A DNA stretch of 9,312 nucleotides, taken from positions 1-9,312 of the forward strand of contig NZ_PIZH01000044.1 of the NCBI RefSeq assembly GCF_002835825.1, given 5' to 3'. The notes under the pieces were generated by a model, which had not been told where the DNA came from, ran no database searches, and saw only the letters and a list, made by a program, of their open reading frames with translations. This DNA comes from Methanoregula sp. GTDB taxonomy: Archaea; Halobacteriota; Methanomicrobia; Methanomicrobiales; Methanospirillaceae. Positions 1 to 6,421 of the stretch are shown here, one piece after another. Within the stretch, counting starts at the first letter, position 1. The number at the start of each line of letters is the position of its first letter. The position numbers and the translations under genes are program-made.

Positions 1-2604
1 GATCTCACCGGCATTGACCCGGAGATCGCCTGATGCAAGGACGACCCGGGCCGTGTCACCGGCACCCCCGAAGAGTGCAACGCCGCCCCGTGCTGCAACG
101 GATGAGGCCAGAGCCGAGAGTTCCTTCTGTGGCAGGTCAACCCGCTTGATGACAACGTTGACCCCGCCCACGACCTCTGCGATCAGCGCCTGTGTCTCCA
201 GGTCCACCATCTTCGAGTTCATCCGCTCGACCTCTTTTTTCAGGTCCTTCCATTCGGTGAAGAACCGGGTCACGGTTGCCGGCAGGTTCTCGTACTGGAC
301 GGAGAGGGTTTCAGCCGAGGCCGCAATGATCTGCTCGAGGTGCTGCATGTAGTACACTGCGGCAACGCCGGCGGCAAACTCGATGCGCTCGATGCCGTCC
401 TGGATGTGCTCGACCCGGATGATCTTGACAACCCCGACCTCTCCGGTGCTCCGGCAGTGGGTACCGGCGCAGGCCTCGATGTCGCCTGCGACCTTGACAA
501 CACGGATCTCCCGGCCCGGGGGGACGCCGCCCTGGTATAAGCCAAACCCGTACTTCTGTTCTGCCTTGCCGCGGTCCTCAATGGAAATCTCGACCGGCTG
601 GCTTGTCATGATCATACGGTTTGCAGCGATCTCAATCCTGCGGAGTTCATCGGGAGTGATATGCTTGAAGTGACGGATATCGATACGGGAACTCTCCGCG
701 CCTTTCTGGGCGCCAGCCTGGTGGATGTGTGCGCCGAGCACCTCCTTTGCAGCATGGAGGATGATGTGGGTTGCCGTGTGGTGGCGCATCAAGGACCAGC
801 GCCGCTCCTCGTCCACCATCCCCTTCGCCCGCTCGCCGCGCCGGAGGACGCCGCCCGCGATATGGTGGAGGACGACCTCGCCGACTTTCACAACACTGTC
901 AACCTGGACCATGCTGTCGGAACTCACAAGCGTCCCGGTATCCGAGGGCTGGCCTCCGCCCTCGGGGTAGAAGAGGGTCTGGTCGAGAACGGCATACTCG
1001 TCAAAGAAGTCGAGCACGACCGCCTCGAACTCGATGTCCGAGGGCTGCTCGTAATAGAGTTTCTTGGTGGGCGGGAGGGCACGGACCCGCTCTGCATATT
1101 TCCCGGTCTTGTCCTCTTCCTCCTCTACCGGCTTGGACTCAGAATGCATGTCTGCAACAATGGAGTAGAAGTTGTCGGGGAGGTCGACGACGGCGCCTTC
1201 CTTTGCTGCAATCTCTTTCACCATCTCGGGCTGGATGCCGTGCGAATCGTAGAGGGTCATGACCTCGGCAAGGGGCACCCGCTGGCTCTTGGCCTTGTAG
1301 GTCTTTGCTACCTTCTGGACGATCCGCGTACCGCGTTCGAGAGTTGCCGCGTACTTCTCGGTCTCGCGGTCCAGGATCTCGCGGACAACCGCGATGTCCT
1401 GCTCGAACCGCCGGTTGCTCATAATCCGGGTCTGCTGCTCGATCAGGTCGGCAAGGGGCTCGGTGATCTTCAGGTCGTTCATCAGCCGCAGGGTCCGGCG
1501 GATGACGAGCCGCGCAAGGTAGCCTTCCCGCACATTGGATGGCACAATGCAGTCGCCGAGCATGTAGGCAAGGCAGCGGGTGTGGTCGCAGATCGCGTAC
1601 GCTTTCTCGACCGGGGTGATCATCTTGTCCAGCTTGTCGGGGGAGATATCGATGGCCGCCGCCACTTTCTTTCGTAAGTTGAAGAGGTTCGTGCCCGAGA
1701 TGTCCATGAGACCGGCATATTTTGCATTGAGGGCAAGGATCTTGGCATAGTCCTTGTTGCCGAGCATGTGGTCGAGCCCGGCAAGTCCCATGACGTGACT
1801 GACCATCTCCGGGAATACCGCGTCGTAGATGGTTGGGGAGCCCTTCGATGCCCAGACAAAACGTTCGAGACCGTACCCGGTGTCGACGATCCGGAGTTTC
1901 ATCGGGTAATACATCTCGCCGTTGAGCTCGTACCCTTTATCGCCGGTCTTCTGCCGGCCAAGGCTCATGAACACCAGCGTCGCGACTTCGAGGCCGCCAA
2001 TCAGGACTTCTACGCTCGGGCCCGCGTTGCCGCCGCCGATCCACGGGTTCTCCTTGTAGGTGACTTTCGTGATGTCACCGCCAATCGAGGCGATGAACTG
2101 GTCGCAGAGCTCGACCGTCCGGTCCTTCCAGTAGATCTCCTCGGTCGGCGTGTTGAAGGCGTGGTGGGCCATCATCTCGAAGGTGGTGAGGTGCCGCCCG
2201 GATTTGCCCACGGAGTCCAGGTCGTTCAACCGGATGCAGGGCTGCGAGATCGTGAGCGGGTTTGCCGGTGGGGGCACGACACCGCTTGTCACGAACGGCT
2301 GGAAGTCGGCAATGGACGCGATTGTTAAGTAGATGTCGTCCCGCCACCGTGCCGCAACCGGGTACCGGTCAATCCGGGTGTGCCCCTGCTTCTCAAAAAA
2401 CGAGAGGTATGCCTCGCGCATGGTGTCGAGGGTGTGGGGTTTGAAGATCGGGTTGCCGATGAAATTATAGGGTTCGCAGGGAGCGTCCCCGCAAATCTCC
2501 CGTGAGGGATCGCGGGTCCAGAATGCCGAGCCGCAGGCCTTGCAGGTCTTGCGGACGAACCCCTGGGACTTGAAATAATCGAGCTGGTATTCCTCTTCGA
2601 GCAT
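1..2604 (-). CDS. alaS: Alanyl-tRNA synthetase, archaeal type (3' end cut by window edge)
   Basis: Cytoplasmic enzyme that charges tRNA-Ala with alanine and hydrolyses mischarged Ser/Gly-tRNA-Ala. The minus-strand frame is open from the ATG at 2604 to the left edge (868 codons); archaeal AlaRS is about 900-920 residues, so roughly 40-50 C-terminal residues are missing. In order: a four-Cys N-terminal cluster (C21, C24, C38, C43) typical of archaeal AlaRS; the class II motif 2 region around R137 (GRHLTTFEMMAHHAFN); motif 3 GGGNAGPSVEVL at 190-201; then the editing domain with zinc ligands H609-x3-H613 (HTATH) and C712-x3-H716 (CAGTH). A C-Ala segment follows. The ATG at 2604 matches the usual archaeal N-terminus, but I see no strong Shine-Dalgarno. 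It lies 39 nt after the SWIM gene and has no clear TATA box of its own, so it is probably read through from nif3. No frameshift or missing catalytic residue is apparent. Long opposite-strand ORFs here are shadows. Confidence 0.97.
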   Translation of the reverse strand, partial: MLEEEYQLDYFKSQGFVRKTCKACGSAFWTRDPSREICGDAPCEPYNFIGNPIFKPHTLDTMREAYLSFFEKQGHTRIDRYPVAARWRDDIYLTIASIADFQPFVTSGVVPPPANPLTISQPCIRLNDLDSVGKSGRHLTTFEMMAHHAFNTPTEEIYWKDRTVELCDQFIASIGGDITKVTYKENPWIGGGNAGPSVEVLIGGLEVATLVFMSLGRQKTGDKGYELNGEMYYPMKLRIVDTGYGLERFVWASKGSPTIYDAVFPEMVSHVMGLAGLDHMLGNKDYAKILALNAKYAGLMDISGTNLFNLRKKVAAAIDISPDKLDKMITPVEKAYAICDHTRCLAYMLGDCIVPSNVREGYLARLVIRRTLRLMNDLKITEPLADLIEQQTRIMSNRRFEQDIAVVREILDRETEKYAATLERGTRIVQKVAKTYKAKSQRVPLAEVMTLYDSHGIQPEMVKEIAAKEGAVVDLPDNFYSIVADMHSESKPVEEEEDKTGKYAERVRALPPTKKLYYEQPSDIEFEAVVLDFFDEYAVLDQTLFYPEGGGQPSDTGTLVSSDSMVQVDSVVKVGEVVLHHIAGGVLRRGERAKGMVDEERRWSLMRHHTATHIILHAAKEVLGAHIHQAGAQKGAESSRIDIRHFKHITPDELRRIEIAANRMIMTSQPVEISIEDRGKAEQKYGFGLYQGGVPPGREIRVVKVAGDIEACAGTHCRSTGEVGVVKIIRVEHIQDGIERIEFAAGVAAVYYMQHLEQIIAASAETLSVQYENLPATVTRFFTEWKDLKKEVERMNSKMVDLETQALIAEVVGGVNVVIKRVDLPQKELSALASSVAARGGVALFGGAGDTARVVLASGDLRVNAGEI

Positions 2605-2643
2605 GTCTAAACCACGTATCGTCTGTACTGTTGACTGCAAACG

Positions 2644-2997
2644 CTAATGTAGGTTTTGTTCTGGGCCAGTGTTGACGGGTTTGATCTGGTCCTGGTACCA
2701 CGTATCAACCGTCCGGTAGGAACCCGCCGCTTCCGCGATCCGTACAGCGAGCAGGTGCCAGCAGGTCCTGCCCCGGTACAGGAAATCGCTGCATGTGCAG
2801 AAGTCGTCCTCAACTATATAACTGGACGTCCGGCCTTCCACGACAAAAAAGTCCAGGTACTTCACGACCTTGCCTTCGTCAATTGCGGCCAGCGCCTTTG
2901 TTCCCCGGGTGCCAAATGCTTCTTCGATCTCACACCGCAGCGCCGGGTCAAGTTCTTTCTTCTCAGAAAGGCGCTGCCAGATCCTGTCAGCCATCAT
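2644..2997 (-). CDS. Small SWIM zinc-finger protein (117 aa)
   Basis: The ORF contains one clear SWIM motif, C67-T-C69-x9-C79-W-H81 (CxCx(n)CxH), expected to bind one zinc ion. About 65 residues precede it: a charged helical stretch (RLSEKKELDPALRCEIEEAF) and a segment with GKVVKYLDFFVVEGRTSSYIVEDD that resembles the beta-hairpin usually found just before a SWIM finger. No other domain, signal peptide or membrane segment is visible. SWIM fingers act in DNA or protein binding; the archaeal and eukaryotic Sws1 family partners RecA/Rad51 paralogs, but nothing here proves that role. The start is the first of two adjacent ATGs; it overlaps the nif3 stop as ATGA, implying translational coupling, and the second ATG (2994) is equally possible. 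alaS follows 39 nt downstream. The motif assignment is firm; the function is unknown. Confidence 0.88.
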   Translation of the reverse strand: MMADRIWQRLSEKKELDPALRCEIEEAFGTRGTKALAAIDEGKVVKYLDFFVVEGRTSSYIVEDDFCTCSDFLYRGRTCWHLLAVRIAEAAGSYRTVDTWYQDQIKPVNTGPEQNLH

Positions 2998-3701
2998 GGC
3001 ACTGTTTTCAGCCGGGGCTCATCCTCGATATACTGCCATCCGCGCCGGGAAGCAAGCCGCCGCATGGCTGGTGCTTCGAGTGCATAGTGCGTTGCCTCGA
3101 TGCAGGGAAGCGGGCTTGAGCGCATCACGGAATGCTTCAGTTCGGCCGAGAGAACAGCCTCGGCTCCTTTCTCCTGTGCCTCATGAAGAAACGCCGGATC
3201 GAACCCGCTGCCTGCAATGACCGCGAGACGCCGGATCGTTCCGGCCTCCCCCCAGATCCGGAGCGGGCAGCCGAGACGCCGGGATATCTCAGCAGGGGTG
3301 ATGGTACAGGTCCCGACAAGGCCGAGCGTGAGCGGGACTGTGTCCGAAAGCGAGAGGAGTTCTGCCAGCGCATTGTTCACACCCTCTGGTGCATGGTCAA
3401 AGTTCGTGTGCATGACCCAGACATTCATTTGTGCTGAAAGGACGTCTCTCATCAGGGTGGCGACCGGCCCGGTCAGCGCAGTCAGGGGAGCCCAGAGCGG
3501 CGTGTGGTGCACCACGAGCATTCCGGCATTCAGCCGTATAGCCTCGTTCACGACCGCTGGCGTTGCATCAAGAGCGCAACAGACCACATCGAACTCCGGC
3601 GCCCCCTCAACAATGAGCCCGATCTTTCCCTCATCGAAGTCCTCGGCAAGGTCGGGCGGCGCAAGCCGCTCCATCTCCTGAATGAAGACCTTCACATCCA
3701 T
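2994..3701 (-). CDS. NIF3/DUF34 family dinuclear-metal protein
   Basis: A 235-aa member of the NIF3 (DUF34, COG0327) family, cytosolic proteins with a dinuclear metal site that are often mislabelled 'GTP cyclohydrolase I type 2'. Family landmarks are all present: VVHHTPL with H65/H66, HTNFDHAPEGVNN with H98, D102 and H103, AELKHS at 186-191, and the C-terminal EATHYALEAP with H205 and E209, the usual paired ligands. The length is normal for the short archaeal form, which lacks the PII-like insert seen in some bacterial members. The biochemical role is unsettled; a metal-insertion or cofactor-related role has been proposed for the family. The start at 3701 (MDVKVF) has no obvious Shine-Dalgarno and lies 32-40 nt from a leftward TATA-like sequence, so it is the first gene of the leftward operon, divergent from the homocysteine operon. 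Its stop overlaps the SWIM gene start. Confidence 0.93.
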   Translation of the reverse strand: MDVKVFIQEMERLAPPDLAEDFDEGKIGLIVEGAPEFDVVCCALDATPAVVNEAIRLNAGMLVVHHTPLWAPLTALTGPVATLMRDVLSAQMNVWVMHTNFDHAPEGVNNALAELLSLSDTVPLTLGLVGTCTITPAEISRRLGCPLRIWGEAGTIRRLAVIAGSGFDPAFLHEAQEKGAEAVLSAELKHSVMRSSPLPCIEATHYALEAPAMRRLASRRGWQYIEDEPRLKTVP

Positions 3702-3732
3702 ACAGGATCATCGCCGTTCCGGCATTAAAGGG

Positions 3733-3741
3733 CATTTATTA
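3733..3741 (-). promoter_or_regulatory. TATA-like box for the leftward nif3 operon
   Basis: Read on the minus strand this is TAATAAATG, an A/T-rich archaeal TATA-like element 32-40 nt upstream of the nif3 start. A transcription start about 25 nt downstream would give a leader shorter than 10 nt, which fits the lack of a Shine-Dalgarno. Assigned by position and composition only. Confidence 0.4.
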
Positions 3742-3761
3742 CTAATGGTAATAGCAATCAG

Positions 3762-3770
3762 TTTAAATAT
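3762..3770 (+). promoter_or_regulatory. TATA-like box for the homocysteine operon (probably leaderless)
   Basis: TTTAAATAT is a good archaeal TATA-box candidate whose centre is about 27 nt upstream of the ATG at 3793, so transcription would begin at or within a few nucleotides of the start codon. GAGGT at 3788-3792 directly abuts the ATG with zero spacing and cannot work as a normal Shine-Dalgarno, which also points to a leaderless or very short-leader message. The box overlaps the left arm of the 3765-3786 dyad. Confidence 0.55.
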
Positions 3771-3786
3771 GCATTAAAGCATATTT
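3765..3786. promoter_or_regulatory. Perfect 22-bp dyad, candidate operator
   Basis: AAATATGC (3765-3772) and GCATATTT (3779-3786) form a perfect 8-bp inverted repeat around a 6-nt spacer, ATTAAA. The dyad begins inside the TATA-like box and ends 6 nt before the ATG of the COG1900 gene, so a bound protein would block TBP/TFB or polymerase. The 9-mer GCATTAAAG made of the spacer and adjoining arm bases (3771-3779) recurs at 3722-3730 nearer nif3. Operator function is inferred; no regulator is identified here. Confidence 0.5.
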
Positions 3787-3792
3787 TGAGGT

Positions 3793-5301
3793 ATGCACAA
3801 GACTATCGGCCAGATCAATGAACGCATCCGCGAGGGCAGTGCCCGGGTCGTCACCGCTGAGGAGATGCCCGGCATTGTTGCCGAACTCGGGGAGGAGGGG
3901 GCACTCAAGGAGGTTGACGTTGTCACAACGGGGACCTTTGGGGCCATGTGCTCGTCCGGCGCGTTCCTCAACTTCGGCCATGCCGAACCGCCCATACGGA
4001 TGGAGCGGATCTGGCTGAACAATGTCGAAGCCTACGGGGGGCTTGCGGCCGTGGACACCTACATTGGCGCAACGCAGCAGTCAGATACCCTCCAGGCCGA
4101 GTACGGCGGTGCACATGTCATCGAGGACCTGGTTGCCGGAAAATCCGTGGAGCTCCGTGCAAGCTCGCACGGCACCGACTGCTACCCGCGGCGAACGATC
4201 ACAACCGAGCTGCTGCTGGAGAACCTGAACCAGGCAATCATGTGCAACCCGCGGAACGCATACCAGCGCTATAATGCGGCGACAAATACGACGGACCGCG
4301 CCCTCCATACGTACATGGGAACGCTCCTTCCGGGCTCCGGCAATGTCACGTACTCCGGTGCGGGGGTCTTAAACCCGCTCTCAAACGACCCGAAGCTCCG
4401 GCTGATCGGTAGTGGCGTCCCGATCTTCCTTTGCGGTGCACCGGGCATGGTGATCGGCGAAGGTACCCAGCACTCCCCTGCGGGTGGATTCGGGACCCTC
4501 ATGGTGACCGGGGACATGAAGCAGATGTCGCAGGAATACCTGCGGGCAGCAACCATGACCGGATATGGTGTGACCCTCTACGTGGGTCTTGGTGTCCCGC
4601 TGCCGGTCCTTGACCTCGATGTTGTCCGGGCAACCGCTGTCCGCGACGAGGACATCTCGGTCGATATCCTTGACTATGGTGTCCCGAGCCGTTCGCGCCC
4701 GACCGTCAGGACGGCAACCTATGCAGAGCTCCGGTCCGGTTCCGTGGAAATTAACGGCGAGGAGATCCGTACCTCCCCGCTGTCCAGTTTCCGCCGTGCA
4801 CGCAAAGTCGCGCTTGAGCTGAAACAGTGGGTCGAGAGCGGGAAGATGCCACTTGCCCTGCCGGCCCGTGCCATCGATCCAATCAAGCAGAATAAACCCA
4901 TGCACCAGTCAAAGAAAGGCCCCCGCGTGCTGGATATCATGGACCGTTCCGTTATCACGATTGGCGAGACCGAGGAGATCCGGACCGCGGCAAAGAAACT
5001 CCTTAAGGGAGAAACCAATCACCTGCCCGTGGTCAACGAGAAGGGGATACTTGTCGGCATTGTCACCACATTCGATGTCTCGAAGGCGGTGGCGAATCCT
5101 GGCAAGGCCCATCTTGTCAGGGACATCATGAAGACGAAAGTGATCACGGCCGCTCCGGATGAATCGGTGGACATCGCCATCCAGAAACTGGAGCAGAACA
5201 ATATCAGCGCCCTGCCAGTCATTGACAGCGACCACCGGGTCATCGCGCTTCTCACGGCGATTCACCTTGGAAAGCTGCTGGGCGGGAGGTGGCTGAAATG
5301 A
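3793..5301 (+). CDS. Homocysteine biosynthesis protein: COG1900/DUF39 domain plus C-terminal CBS pair
   Basis: A 502-aa cytosolic protein. Residues 1 to about 360 are the DUF39/COG1900 domain, shown in Methanosarcina acetivorans (MA1821) to be needed, with a NIL-ferredoxin, for homocysteine synthesis from aspartate semialdehyde and sulfide. Visible marks are the N-terminus KTIGQINERIREG, TTGTFGAMCSSGA with C53, and SHGTDCYPRRT with C130, which I align with the persulfide-forming cysteine reported for MA1821. Residues about 375-500 hold two CBS repeats (VLDIMDRSVITI...LVGIVTTFDVSKAV and VRDIMKTKVITA...VIALLTAIHLGKLL). The homologue MJ0100 binds SAM and methylthioadenosine in its CBS pair, so feedback by SAM is a reasonable inference. 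The ATG at 3793 fits family N-termini. The TGA stop overlaps the next gene's ATG (ATGA), indicating translational coupling. No frameshift is seen. Confidence 0.95.
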   Translation: MHKTIGQINERIREGSARVVTAEEMPGIVAELGEEGALKEVDVVTTGTFGAMCSSGAFLNFGHAEPPIRMERIWLNNVEAYGGLAAVDTYIGATQQSDTLQAEYGGAHVIEDLVAGKSVELRASSHGTDCYPRRTITTELLLENLNQAIMCNPRNAYQRYNAATNTTDRALHTYMGTLLPGSGNVTYSGAGVLNPLSNDPKLRLIGSGVPIFLCGAPGMVIGEGTQHSPAGGFGTLMVTGDMKQMSQEYLRAATMTGYGVTLYVGLGVPLPVLDLDVVRATAVRDEDISVDILDYGVPSRSRPTVRTATYAELRSGSVEINGEEIRTSPLSSFRRARKVALELKQWVESGKMPLALPARAIDPIKQNKPMHQSKKGPRVLDIMDRSVITIGETEEIRTAAKKLLKGETNHLPVVNEKGILVGIVTTFDVSKAVANPGKAHLVRDIMKTKVITAAPDESVDIAIQKLEQNNISALPVIDSDHRVIALLTAIHLGKLLGGRWLK

Positions 5302-5684
5302 AGCTGCTGGTAACCTTTTCGCGGGGAAAGGGCAGGAAGCCCATCATTGCCCAGGTGGTTCGGGACACTGGCGTCCTGATCAATGTCGAACGGGCGAATA
5401 TCGACTCATCCGAGGGCGAAGCGCTCATCGATGTGCCGGATGAACAGTGCCAGCTTGTCCGCGACTCGATGTCCGGCCTCGGGGCGAAGGTGCGCATCCT
5501 TGAGCACGGGATCATCTACAACGAGAGTGAATGCGTGGACTGCGGGGCATGCATCAGCATCTGCCCCCGCGAGGTCTTCTGTTTCGATGCGGACTGGAAG
5601 CTGCAGTACGCCGATGAGAAGTGCATCCTCTGCGGCAAGTGCATCGATGCCTGCCCGCACCGGGCGCTGAACCTTCCGCTATGA
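5298..5684 (+). CDS. NIL-domain ferredoxin, 2x[4Fe-4S], partner in homocysteine synthesis
   Basis: A 128-aa protein with an N-terminal NIL domain (residues 1 to about 72, MKLLVTFSRGKGRKPIIAQV onward) followed by a bacterial-type ferredoxin with two complete CxxCxxCxxxCP motifs: C79, C82, C85, C89 and C109, C112, C115, C119. It corresponds to the MA1822-type partner of COG1900 and would deliver electrons for the reductive sulfur-transfer step. NIL domains are also found at the C-terminus of MetN methionine-transporter ATPases, where they sense methionine, so a ligand-sensing role is possible but inferred. The start at ATG 5298 is preferred over an in-frame GTG at 5289: GGGAGG at 5284-5289 sits 8 nt upstream of the ATG, whereas it would overlap the GTG. 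It overlaps the previous gene and the next gene by 4 nt each. Confidence 0.94.
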   Translation: MKLLVTFSRGKGRKPIIAQVVRDTGVLINVERANIDSSEGEALIDVPDEQCQLVRDSMSGLGAKVRILEHGIIYNESECVDCGACISICPREVFCFDADWKLQYADEKCILCGKCIDACPHRALNLPL

Positions 5685-6391
5685 TCCGGGTCCCGTTCCG
5701 GTTCCGGCAGACGTTCGCAACGATCCTCGCGGATGAGCCGGCGTATGCGGAAGCAGCGAAGGCCGGGATCCTTGCAGCCCGGCAGGATCTTGAGGCATAC
5801 ATTGCCCGCGATCCATTTTTTGCAGCAACGTTCGATCCGTATACTCCTGACTGCGATGATCGGGTTATTGTACGGATGGCGGAAGCTGGACGGAAGGCCG
5901 GTGTCGGCCCGATGGCCGCAGTTGCCGGGGCGATTGCGTGGGCTGGCGTCGAGGCAATGCGGGAAGCTGGTGCTTCTTTTGGCGTGATTGATAATGGGGG
6001 TGATATTGCCCTCTTTTCCAATCGCATGGTTCGTGTCGGTGTCCATGCGGGGGAAGCAGCCCTCTCGGACCGGATCGCATTTGTCATCCCCCCTCAGGAC
6101 AGGATACTGGGGATATGCACCTCTTCGGCAACGGTAGGTCCGTCCATCTCGTTTGGTATTGCCGATGCCGTTACGATCTTTTCCCTTGATGTCGCGCTTG
6201 CAGATGCCTGGGCTACATCGGTCTGTAACCAGATCCGGCCGAACGACATATCTGTTCTTGACCGCGTTGACCCGGCAGAAGTTACCGGGATCTTTGCAAT
6301 AATGGGAGAGAAGACGGTGACATGGGGGGCTGTGCCTCCTGTTGTACCCGCTGTTGTGGACGAGCAACTGATCAGTGCCGGGGACCGGTAA
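5681..6391 (+). CDS. COG2122/UPF0280 family protein, ApbE-like fold, linked to sulfur assimilation
   Basis: A 236-aa member of the UPF0280/COG2122 family. Motifs resemble the ApbE (FAD:protein FMN transferase) superfamily: IDNGGDIAL with D104 and D108, CTSSAT around C146, and ADAWATSVCN at 174-183, comparable to the ApbE AD-x-x-AT element whose Asp/Thr bind metal. Flavin chemistry is therefore possible but unproven. In Methanosarcina the COG2122 gene has been tied genetically to cysteine and homocysteine synthesis and use of low sulfide; here it is third in the homocysteine operon, which supports the same pathway. The start is ATG 5681 in an ATGA overlap with the ferredoxin stop. An in-frame upstream start at 5621 exists, but it would add 20 unlike residues read from the ferredoxin coding sequence, so I reject it. 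No signal peptide is seen, unlike many exported ApbE proteins. Confidence 0.93.
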   Translation: MIRVPFRFRQTFATILADEPAYAEAAKAGILAARQDLEAYIARDPFFAATFDPYTPDCDDRVIVRMAEAGRKAGVGPMAAVAGAIAWAGVEAMREAGASFGVIDNGGDIALFSNRMVRVGVHAGEAALSDRIAFVIPPQDRILGICTSSATVGPSISFGIADAVTIFSLDVALADAWATSVCNQIRPNDISVLDRVDPAEVTGIFAIMGEKTVTWGAVPPVVPAVVDEQLISAGDR

Positions 6392-6412
6392 CCACTTCCC
6401 GCGCTGCAGGAT

Positions 6413-6417
6413 AAAAA
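6413..6417 (-). terminator. Possible T-run terminator after the toxin gene
   Basis: On the minus strand CTGTTTTTATCC follows the toxin stop codon by about 4 nt. Archaeal transcription often ends in such T-runs without a hairpin. Only five Ts are present and no stable stem is visible, so this is a weak call. The rightward homocysteine operon converges here, with only 30 nt between the two stop codons. Confidence 0.28.
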
Positions 6418-6421
6418 CAGT

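Noticed and set aside
661..1677. Long plus-strand ORF (338 aa) opposite alaS
   Set aside because: It lies antisense to the editing half of alaS, where every expected AlaRS motif is read on the minus strand. Its own translation shows no recognisable domain; high GC opens the reverse frames.
1768..2328. Plus-strand ORF (186 aa) opposite the alaS catalytic domain
   Set aside because: Antisense shadow of class II motifs 2 and 3 of AlaRS; no ribosome site or domain of its own.
4381..4905. Minus-strand ORF (174 aa) opposite the COG1900 gene
   Set aside because: Antisense to conserved COG1900 sequence, with no motif and no start signals.
5516..6367. Minus-strand ORF (283 aa) opposite the COG2122 gene
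   Set aside because: Rich in Arg, Cys, His and Pro in low-complexity order and antisense to a clear COG2122 protein and the ferredoxin cysteines, so a reading-frame shadow.
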